DNA of 5,523 bases, taken from the NCBI GenBank assembly GCA_946614075.1, contig CAMOGO010000103.1, positions 1-5,523 on the forward strand, read 5' to 3'. Positions 1 to 5,523 of the stretch are shown here, piece after piece. This stretch comes from an uncultured Lachnospiraceae bacterium. Lineage in GTDB: Bacteria; Bacillota_A; Clostridia; Lachnospirales; Lachnospiraceae. The position numbers and the translations under genes are program-made. The notes under the pieces are model-generated. The model did no database searches. It was not told the origin of the DNA and was given only the letters and a program-made list of their open reading frames with translations. The number at the start of each line of letters is the position of its first letter. The stretch's first letter is position 1.

Positions 1-451
1 CCTGATAGCCGCAGTCTGCCGCTTGCTTCGCGTAATACTTGACGATCCCGGCGTTTGCCTCGTACTGCGCCATGCGGACATCTTTCACGCCGGACCCTAC
101 CTCAGGTACGGCCTTGGCCACGCAGAATACAAACACATCGCAGTCAAAAAGCTCCTCCGGCTTCAGGATCTTCACCACCGGAGGCTGCGCCTCGGCAAAG
201 GGCTCCAGGATCTGGTTTCCCTCGTGCTCCCATCTGGCGCACTGGGCTTCCGACAGATCGTAGATGCCAATCTCGGAAAGGCTTGCGGCACCCATCAGGC
301 GCAGGCCGATCAGCATCGTGGAGCCGACGCTCCCAAGCCCGGCGATGTGCAGCCTCTTTCTCTCCCCTCCCCGGACGAGCCAGGGGGTGGCGTAGGCTTC
401 CGGCTGCAAAGCCGCATTCTTTTTTCCAAGATCCAGTATCGTATATGCCAT
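1..451 (-). CDS. Lactate/malate dehydrogenase-like NAD-binding protein, N-terminal part (3' end outside window)
   Basis: The first 150 codons of a gene cut by the left edge. After a leader of about 33 residues comes a Rossmann fold: strand LHIAGLGSVGST (residues 34-45) carries the GxGxxG dinucleotide loop in the GxVGST form typical of the L-lactate/malate dehydrogenase superfamily. Asp65 ends the second strand (IGIYD), where this family binds the adenosine ribose and favours NAD over NADP. Residues 103-112 (DCDVFVFCVA) match the strand before the substrate loop. Arg126 and Asn133 keep the R-x6-N spacing of the family's RLDLVEKN segment. The catalytic His-Asp pair lies beyond the edge, so activity cannot be judged. 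It is divergent: the usual AG(A/V)P..PGE loop reads AKAVPEVGSG, so the substrate may not be lactate or malate. The start is fixed by AAGGAG seven bases upstream. It lies 86 bases downstream of the large multidomain gene in the same direction and may be co-transcribed with it. Confidence 0.85.
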   Translation of the reverse strand, partial: MAYTILDLGKKNAALQPEAYATPWLVRGGERKRLHIAGLGSVGSTMLIGLRLMGAASLSEIGIYDLSEAQCARWEHEGNQILEPFAEAQPPVVKILKPEELFDCDVFVFCVAKAVPEVGSGVKDVRMAQYEANAGIVKYYAKQAADCGYQ

Positions 452-458
452 AATCAGT

Positions 459-464
459 CTCCTT
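459..464 (-). promoter_or_regulatory. Ribosome binding site of the dehydrogenase-like gene
   Basis: On the minus strand this reads AAGGAG, a near-ideal Shine-Dalgarno sequence, seven bases before the ATG at 451. The reading frame stays open further upstream, but no ATG or GTG is in frame between this site and the large gene, so the ribosome binding site decides the start. Confidence 0.8.
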
Positions 465-486
465 GTGAATTCAGATAACGAAACGG

Positions 487-523
487 CAGCGCTGCTCTGC
501 GATTTTCGGACAAAGCAGCGCTG
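487..523 (-). terminator. Intergenic stem-loop between the two genes; weak terminator or processing hairpin
   Basis: CAGCGCTGCT (487-496) and AGCAGCGCTG (514-523) form a perfect 10-bp GC-rich stem around a 17-base loop, 15 bases past the stop codon of the large gene. On the minus strand the stem is followed by CCGTTTCGTT rather than a clean run of T, so a strong intrinsic terminator is doubtful. A partial terminator, a 3'-end stabiliser, or an RNA-processing site that gives the downstream gene a different expression level all fit. The T-richer flank is on the plus strand (TTTATGCGATTGTTTT), but no plus-strand gene is seen for it to terminate. Confidence 0.5.
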
Positions 524-537
524 TTTATGCGATTGTT

Positions 538-3500
538 TTACATCATATTTCTCATGCGTGCAAGCCAGTTTTTGCAAAACTCGATGACGGCGGACGGAGC
601 CTGTTCCGAGCCTCGTATGCCGGCACCGGCATAGTCCGGGTAGCGCGGCTGCGCCAGGACATCGCCCAGCTGGCCGATGGTCAGCTTGCGTCCATAGCGG
701 CGCCGGTACTCCGCCTCCAGCGTCTCCCAGATCACGCCTGCATTTTCCAGGCAGACCTCGGACAGATGATAGTAATCGCTCATGGCTACGCCGGGCAGAT
801 TATCCGACATCCGGAAGGGAAGGATCGGATTGACGGAAGGCAGGAAGGGCTGCGGCTTTGCGCCGGTCACGTTCATCTGCACGCTGTCTCCGCCAAAGAA
901 GGGGTACAGGTCCGCCTCGGCAAACCAGGCGCGCATATTCGGGACAAAGTAGACGCCGTCCACATCCAGCTTTCTCTGTCTGGCGAGGTCCCGCCCGCTT
1001 CCGCTCATGACGCCGACGATCACCTTGGCCACCTCGACCTGCTCCTGCCGCAGGACCGGCGCGATCTCACTCATCCGGTATCCCTTGTCGAACAGATCGT
1101 CCACGAGGAGGACCGGACGGTTCAGGGCCTTGATGGTCCGGATCTGGATCGGAAGGGAGGCATAGTTCGGCGACTCCCCGATCTTAAAGGATTTCAGGTC
1201 AGGCGTGTAAAGCTTCTCCGTGTGCAGAGTCTTGGTCACGGTGTTGGGGGCCTGCACCCCATGCATGATCGCGCCGAAAGGCACGCACATTCTGGGGCCG
1301 CGATAACCGTCGACCGGCACAGGAGGCACATCATTGGCCTCAGTGATCTTTTTGATCAGGCCATGCTGCAGTACATCGGACTCCAGCGTCAGCACCAGAT
1401 TGCCCGGGTACAGGCGGGTGAAGGCTGCCTGTAGACGGCGGTGGCACTGCCTCAGGGCTTTCTGCACGATCGGATTTTCGTCGAAGGGCTCCTTTAAGCC
1501 CATCTCCTGCGAGCCGAGCATGACGATCGGCATCCGCATGTCGACGACATAGGAATCTCCGATCCCCGGGATCGGCGCAAAGCCCTGGCGCATGAGAAGG
1601 CGGGCGTTCCGTCCTGCGCCGAAGCACAGCACGTAGGTCACCTCCTGCTCCAGGAAGCCGGCCAGAAGCTCCGTGAGCACCGTCTGTCGGTTGTCCCGTC
1701 CATTCCGGTCTTTATCGCCATAGATTCCCGTGATCACGACCAGCCGGCCGGAGGTATTCCGGCGCAGCCAGTCCACCACGGAAGAATTCGAGCACTCCTC
1801 GTAAAGGTCCGACAGCCGGGTCTCATGGTAGATGACAGCGCCTGTGATCTGCTCCTGACGCCGCTCATCCCTCATACAGAGGATCCTCCCGTCCTTCTGG
1901 ATGGGAAGGTCATAGAGCAGCTCCCGGATGATGCCGGTCCGCAGCTCCTTGACGAGATCATCCTCCGGCCACGCCCTCTCCTCAAACCGCACCGGGCGGC
2001 TCTTTAAGAGCCTCTTCTGGTCCGGCTCTCTCGAGTACAGGTTCCAGTCGTAGAGGTAGCTCTCGACGTTGCTGTCGACCATGCTGGAAATATCCAGGTT
2101 CCGGTCGATCCCGTTCCGGATCCTGGTCGAGCTGATATTCTGGTAGTCGTCCGGCAGCTTGAGCCACCTGACCTTGCCCTCGATCTGGCTCTCGATCCTC
2201 TTCACCGCCTGGGCATCCATGCCATTTCCCTCATCGCGGAAAAAGATCAGATGCGAAAAGGCGTGCACGGTATGCTCTCCGAACGGCATCTGGTAGGCGG
2301 AGGCATGCTCCACTACGTCGCTGCCCATGACCAGCCAGACCTCGCGGCCTTCAAAGACCTCCGCGAGCTTCTTCAGGTTGACCGGATTCGCGATATTGAT
2401 CGGCCACTGGACCGGGAAAAGGTAGGTCTCGGAGACATCCGCGACGGACATCTCCAGGATCCGCCGGCGGATCTCGAAGGGCTGCGTCTTTTTGGACCAG
2501 GAGAACTCATCCAGGGCCAGGTAGACCTCGTAGCCGAGCTTGCGGATCTGGCGGACGATCTCTTTATGTCCCTGGGAAAACGGATCGAAGGTTCCCGGGA
2601 AAAAGGCGACCTGCGCATTTTCCTTCTCCGGGAAGGACCCGTGCAGGAACAGGTAATTGCTGAAAAAGCGGTAGAAATACTCCAGTGCGGCTGCGTTATT
2701 GTAGAGCGACAGCCGGTCATAGGCCGGGGTGAAAAGGGTCATGATCTTCTTGCCAAGGCGCTCAAAGCAATCCTCTTTTTCATCCAGAGTCAGGCCCGGC
2801 GCACCGAAAACACGGGAGCCGATGATATAAAGGGCTTCCTGGCTGATGGCCGTCACATAGTGAGCCAGTCCACGGCACAGAAGGCCCATGAGCTGCTCCT
2901 TTTTATTCTCAAGCCACTCCCTGCGGTCGGGATGCTGCCGGATATGCTCAAACAGCTCCTGCATGGACACACCGATCGCCTCGAGCGAAAGAACGGCTGT
3001 TTTTTCATTATTGCTGCTGATCATGTCGTAATACCGGCTCAGCAGCTCATCCTGCGCCTCGTCGGACAGATAGAAATAGATCCTCCCGAGGTACTGAGGA
3101 ATGTATTTGGAGGAGGAATATCCGCCGATCTCAAGGCCCTTGACCAGCTCCACCGCGATCTCGTAGCGCTCGATATCCGACAGGAGCGGTACGATCCTCG
3201 TCAGCTCTTCACCGGTCCGTTCCCTGACGACCACGCGGTCGCTCGTCTGCAGCATGTTGGAAAGATGGGAGGCAAACTGGAACAGGTTTCCACGCCCGGA
3301 CAGGCAGCACTCGCGCAGGACATCGAGGTTGATCAGCTTCAGGATCCAGAAGGTATCGATCCGCTGGTTCTCCTGGTACAGGCTCGACAGATCGGCGCCC
3401 TCCGCTTCCTTCCAGAATTCGTTTTCCTTCTGCGCCAGCATGCTCTCGATACCGGCCTTGAGATACCCGCTTCCCAGCTGCTCGCCGGGCACACGGGCGC

Positions 3501-5283
3501 AGACCTCCGCCAGAAGCTCTGCCTTTTCGGCATCCTCCGGCATCCAGCCGCCGCTCAGCCACAGGAAATAAAAACGCAGCGCGGCCGCCTTCAGCTCTTC
3601 ACTGCCGCTTGCTGCCAGCATCCTGGCGAAACGGGTGAGCGTCTCCTGCTCTTCCTCGGTACAGATCCGGCTGTCGATGTCCGCCGCGCAGTCCATCAGG
3701 ACAAAGCGGCGGTTCTCGTCCGGATTCGCCTGCTTCGTCTCCAGCTCCTCCCGGTAATAACCGATCAGTACCTCGAGAAAAGCATGCTTGGCTGAATCCG
3801 GCAATGCCTTCATGATGGACCCGTAGACGACCTTCATGGCATAGCCGATCCAGCGTCTTTGCTGAGGGGTGATACGGTGATCCGGCAGCAGCATCCGGGA
3901 AAGCTGGATCGTCCAGGCCTCCAGGCGCGAACGGCCCAGATCCGGCACCTTAGCTCCCTCCGGTATCTGCTTGGAATACACCGTCTCATAGCCGGCGATC
4001 ACCTGTCCCATGATCCGCGCCGCCTGTCTGCGGATGTCGCCTTCGCGGTTCATCAGCATCTCATACAGGTAATCCAGGATCGCATCCTTTTGCTTGCGGG
4101 TCATATAGGACGCATTTTCGCCCAGAATATTCAGATAAGCCCGCTCGTTCCGCCATTCCTTCTCGCTTCGGATCGTCTCCAGGGCATCCGTAAAGCGGGC
4201 CTCGTAGTTCATCTCATGGAGAACCGCCAGACTGTGGCGGATCGTCTCAAACTTCAGCTGCCGCATGAGCTGGTTCTGGCTAAACAGAGCATAGCAATTA
4301 TCCGGCGTTGTAGGTCTGAATTCAGAGACGAGGTCCGTCGAAACGCCCAGATGCATGAGGTAATCCTCGAGATCCTTCAGCTTCGCAAACACACGGCGAT
4401 AGCGGTCTGCCTTTTTCTCATCGACGTTATCCAGCTTTCCCAGGATGACGTCGTACGCCTCCTTCAGCGTGTAAAAACGCACGATCTCCTTCCCGTTTTC
4501 CCGGACGCTCTTGGCGCGGAAATCGGCATAGATCAGAAGCATATTTTCAAAGGAAAGGCTCTCCAGCTCCAGGTCCCAGGTCGAGTGGTTTGCCGCGATG
4601 TGGCCGATCACGGGGAAATGGTACCGGCGGGAGAAAATATCCGTGTAGTAATAGTGCAGGTACGGGACTCTCCCGTTCTCCTCCTTCCGGCAGCCGAACT
4701 TTCCGATATCATGCAGGATCGCCGTCGCGGAGACCAGGCCGAGATCACACGGAACCTCCGTGCGGACGACCTGTCTGGCGATGTACATCGCGATATGATG
4801 CACACCTGCGATATGCCCCAGCGTATTGAAGGGTGTGATCTCCTTCGCAATCCGGAAGAAAGCATAGATATGCAGCTCATCGTAGGTCTTCCGGAAGCGC
4901 TCGTACTCATCCCGGATCTCGCACTTCGCCCTCTCCTCATCGGTCAGGTGGGAAAAGTCACGCGTCCCGTCATAAGGCAGGCTTCGCCTCTCCCGGTCAA
5001 AAAGCGTATCCAGAAGCTCCAGGCAGAAATCCGCTGCCTCATCCAGCTCCTGCGTCGTCTCGCAGGAGAAATTGTCCGGGTAATAGACAGCCAGACACCT
5101 CCGGTAAATGTAATCCAGAAGATTCGCGGCTGACCCCGCCGGATTCGGTGTTCCCGCCTTATCCTTCCATCTCTTCAGGCATTCCTCTGCCGCCTCAAGG
5201 CAGCTCACCGGCTCCTCGATCGGCAAAAAAGAACTCTCGATCTGCTTTATGATCCTCTGACGCTCCGCCGGATTCTCCCACAT
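538..5283 (-). CDS. Giant multidomain protein: HD phosphohydrolase, HEAT-like scaffold, NadD-type adenylyltransferase, GNAT-like and phosphoribosyltransferase-like domains
   Basis: 1581 residues, apparently cytosolic, with no signal peptide or clear membrane helix. Residues 1-140: helical. Residues 140-262: HD domain with H162/H163, H191-D192 (ILHDIGKFG), H228, H233 and D254 in YADFRA. The spacing resembles YqeK-type diadenosine tetraphosphate hydrolases. Residues 330-880: alpha-helical, HEAT-like (clearest near 413-434 and 759-826). Residues 890-1085: nucleotidyltransferase with FFPGTFDPFSQGH (894-906), MGSD (986-989) and ISSTRIR (1050-1056), the NadD signature for transferring AMP to a pyridine mononucleotide. 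Residues 1095-1258: GNAT-like fold ending NARLLMRQGF (1226-1235). Residues 1265-1480: type I phosphoribosyltransferase-like, VLLVDDLFDKG (1391-1401), with the usual TTGxT phosphate loop replaced. Residues 1480-1581: helical tail. The start is certain to within a few codons: AAGGGGGG lies seven bases upstream and an in-frame TAA at 5299-5301 excludes a longer form. A promoter precedes it. An annotator may label it cytidylyltransferase or nicotinate-nucleotide adenylyltransferase, but the true substrate is unknown. Gene reality is near certain; domain calls are by eye. Confidence 0.95.
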   Translation of the reverse strand: MWENPAERQRIIKQIESSFLPIEEPVSCLEAAEECLKRWKDKAGTPNPAGSAANLLDYIYRRCLAVYYPDNFSCETTQELDEAADFCLELLDTLFDRERRSLPYDGTRDFSHLTDEERAKCEIRDEYERFRKTYDELHIYAFFRIAKEITPFNTLGHIAGVHHIAMYIARQVVRTEVPCDLGLVSATAILHDIGKFGCRKEENGRVPYLHYYYTDIFSRRYHFPVIGHIAANHSTWDLELESLSFENMLLIYADFRAKSVRENGKEIVRFYTLKEAYDVILGKLDNVDEKKADRYRRVFAKLKDLEDYLMHLGVSTDLVSEFRPTTPDNCYALFSQNQLMRQLKFETIRHSLAVLHEMNYEARFTDALETIRSEKEWRNERAYLNILGENASYMTRKQKDAILDYLYEMLMNREGDIRRQAARIMGQVIAGYETVYSKQIPEGAKVPDLGRSRLEAWTIQLSRMLLPDHRITPQQRRWIGYAMKVVYGSIMKALPDSAKHAFLEVLIGYYREELETKQANPDENRRFVLMDCAADIDSRICTEEEQETLTRFARMLAASGSEELKAAALRFYFLWLSGGWMPEDAEKAELLAEVCARVPGEQLGSGYLKAGIESMLAQKENEFWKEAEGADLSSLYQENQRIDTFWILKLINLDVLRECCLSGRGNLFQFASHLSNMLQTSDRVVVRERTGEELTRIVPLLSDIERYEIAVELVKGLEIGGYSSSKYIPQYLGRIYFYLSDEAQDELLSRYYDMISSNNEKTAVLSLEAIGVSMQELFEHIRQHPDRREWLENKKEQLMGLLCRGLAHYVTAISQEALYIIGSRVFGAPGLTLDEKEDCFERLGKKIMTLFTPAYDRLSLYNNAAALEYFYRFFSNYLFLHGSFPEKENAQVAFFPGTFDPFSQGHKEIVRQIRKLGYEVYLALDEFSWSKKTQPFEIRRRILEMSVADVSETYLFPVQWPINIANPVNLKKLAEVFEGREVWLVMGSDVVEHASAYQMPFGEHTVHAFSHLIFFRDEGNGMDAQAVKRIESQIEGKVRWLKLPDDYQNISSTRIRNGIDRNLDISSMVDSNVESYLYDWNLYSREPDQKRLLKSRPVRFEERAWPEDDLVKELRTGIIRELLYDLPIQKDGRILCMRDERRQEQITGAVIYHETRLSDLYEECSNSSVVDWLRRNTSGRLVVITGIYGDKDRNGRDNRQTVLTELLAGFLEQEVTYVLCFGAGRNARLLMRQGFAPIPGIGDSYVVDMRMPIVMLGSQEMGLKEPFDENPIVQKALRQCHRRLQAAFTRLYPGNLVLTLESDVLQHGLIKKITEANDVPPVPVDGYRGPRMCVPFGAIMHGVQAPNTVTKTLHTEKLYTPDLKSFKIGESPNYASLPIQIRTIKALNRPVLLVDDLFDKGYRMSEIAPVLRQEQVEVAKVIVGVMSGSGRDLARQRKLDVDGVYFVPNMRAWFAEADLYPFFGGDSVQMNVTGAKPQPFLPSVNPILPFRMSDNLPGVAMSDYYHLSEVCLENAGVIWETLEAEYRRRYGRKLTIGQLGDVLAQPRYPDYAGAGIRGSEQAPSAVIEFCKNWLARMRNMM

Positions 5284-5290
5284 ACTCTTT

Positions 5291-5298
5291 CCCCCCTT
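5291..5298 (-). promoter_or_regulatory. Ribosome binding site of the multidomain gene
   Basis: On the minus strand this reads AAGGGGGG, one mismatch from AAGGAGGG-type Shine-Dalgarno sequences, seven bases before the ATG at 5283. Together with the in-frame stop at 5299-5301 it fixes the start. Confidence 0.75.
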
Positions 5299-5320
5299 TT
5301 ATAATCCAAAGGATAAGAAC

Positions 5321-5349
5321 ATTGTACCATATCTGTTTTCGGCAGAAAA
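5321..5349 (-). promoter_or_regulatory. Predicted vegetative (sigma-A type) extended -10 promoter of the multidomain gene
   Basis: Reading the minus strand, TGG-TACAAT (5329-5321) is an extended -10 element, five of six bases matching TATAAT plus the TG of an extended -10. Seventeen bases upstream lies TTTTCT (5349-5344), a poor -35 (three of six matches), which an extended -10 can tolerate. The predicted start of transcription near 5314 gives a leader of about 30 bases that includes the ribosome binding site. No riboswitch-sized leader would fit from this start. Confidence 0.55.
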
Positions 5350-5350
5350 C
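5335..5350. promoter_or_regulatory. Inverted repeat overlapping the -35 region; possible operator
   Basis: GTTTTC-GGCA-GAAAAC is a perfect 6-bp inverted repeat with a four-base spacer, covering the predicted -35 hexamer and part of the promoter spacer. A dimeric regulator bound here would block or alter RNA polymerase access. The repeat is short and A/T-rich, so chance is a fair alternative. Confidence 0.3.
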
Positions 5351-5381
5351 GAGTTTTTAGAGTCTGAAAAAGGGCTGCCGC

Positions 5382-5393
5382 ATAATTAATTAT
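5382..5393. repeat. Perfect 12-bp AT-only palindrome ATAATTAATTAT
   Basis: A fully symmetric 12-base palindrome about 35 bases upstream of the -35 element. It could be an upstream regulator site or simply AT-rich intergenic DNA. An 8-base direct repeat, ATCCAAAG, starts at 5392 and recurs at 5304-5311 in the predicted leader. No known binding motif is recognised. Confidence 0.3.
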
Positions 5394-5417
5394 CCAAAGA
5401 TACATCGAAGATATGAA

Positions 5418-5513
5418 AAGCCAGAGATAATATCGCAAGACATTCGTGTGAGAAGGCTGAAACCTGCCGTTTCAGCCGACGAACCAAGAATGTCGGCGAT
5501 ATATCTCTGGCTT
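5418..5513. repeat. 96-base imperfect palindrome / long hairpin; unclassified intergenic repeat or structured RNA
   Basis: The ends are a perfect 12-bp inverted repeat, AAGCCAGAGATA (5418-5429) and TATCTCTGGCTT (5502-5513). After a one-base bulge at 5430 the stem continues with TATCGC/GCGATA (5431-5436 with 5496-5501), a small bulge, and GACATTC/GAATGTC (5439-5445 with 5488-5494). A 9-10 base internal loop follows, then a perfect apical stem GGCTGAAAC/GTTTCAGCC (5455-5463 with 5469-5477) with a five-base loop CTGCC. In all, 34 base pairs. Such structure suggests a palindromic mobile repeat (MITE or REP-like), a structured RNA, or a terminator of a gene outside the window. No target-site duplication is visible, and neither flank has a long T run (minus strand: GGCTTTTC). 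It contains no convincing gene. Confidence 0.65.
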
Positions 5514-5523
5514 GTAGTGTCTT

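Noticed and set aside
23..478. Overlapping plus-strand frames at the left edge
   Set aside because: The minus strand here encodes a clear GxGxxG Rossmann protein with a good ribosome binding site; the plus frames are its shadows.
766..1434. 222-codon open frame on the plus strand
   Set aside because: Antisense to the phosphoribosyltransferase-like region; no family signature.
2251..3795. 514-codon open frame on the plus strand
   Set aside because: It lies wholly antisense to the HEAT-like and NadD parts of the large gene, whose minus-strand frame has clear family motifs. The plus-strand translation shows no recognisable domain; it is a GC-rich shadow frame.
3859..5133. 424-codon open frame on the plus strand
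   Set aside because: Antisense to the HD-containing N-terminal part of the large gene; no recognisable motif in its translation, which is rich in Arg, Leu and Gln as expected for a shadow.
5284..5417. Riboswitch or T-box leader upstream of the large gene
   Set aside because: The predicted transcript leader is only about 30 bases and no conserved riboswitch core is recognisable in the region.
5247..5438. 63-codon minus-strand frame with a hydrophobic N-terminus
   Set aside because: It needs a TTG start inside the long hairpin, has no convincing ribosome binding site, and overlaps the promoter and start of the large gene in another frame.
5418..5513. Reading the long hairpin as an insertion sequence end or CRISPR repeat
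   Set aside because: There is only one copy in the window, no transposase, no spacer-repeat periodicity and no visible target-site duplication.

Overview
The window looks like part of a bacterial chromosome, most likely a Clostridia-type Firmicute (possibly Lachnospiraceae). The coding DNA is GC-rich, the intergenic DNA is AT-rich, and the ribosome binding sites are strong and purine-rich (AAGGAG and AAGGGGGG type). The taxonomic call is an inference from these features and from protein style; the window carries no marker gene.

Both real genes are read from the minus strand, so the biological order is right to left. Bases 5523-5284 are a non-coding upstream region. It holds a large imperfect hairpin (5418-5513), some short palindromes, an extended -10 promoter and a ribosome binding site. 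Bases 5283-538 are one very large gene of 1581 codons. An 86-base gap containing a 10-bp stem-loop follows. Bases 451-1 are the first 150 codons of a lactate/malate dehydrogenase-like Rossmann protein that runs off the left edge.

The large gene is the centre of interest. From N to C terminus I read a YqeK-like HD phosphohydrolase domain, about 600 residues of alpha-helical HEAT-like scaffold, a NadD-type adenylyltransferase domain with its ISSTRIR motif, a GNAT-like acetyltransferase fold, and a type I phosphoribosyltransferase-like domain with an altered PRPP loop. A phosphoribosyltransferase, a mononucleotide adenylyltransferase and a dinucleotide/nucleotide phosphohydrolase in one chain suggest a self-contained module that builds, adenylates and trims an NAD-like or other nucleotide compound. 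The dehydrogenase-like protein downstream, of a family that uses NAD, would fit as a user or sensor of that product. This is a hypothesis from domain content; the substrate cannot be read from the sequence.

The many long plus-strand reading frames opposite the large gene are judged to be antisense shadows of GC-rich coding DNA.
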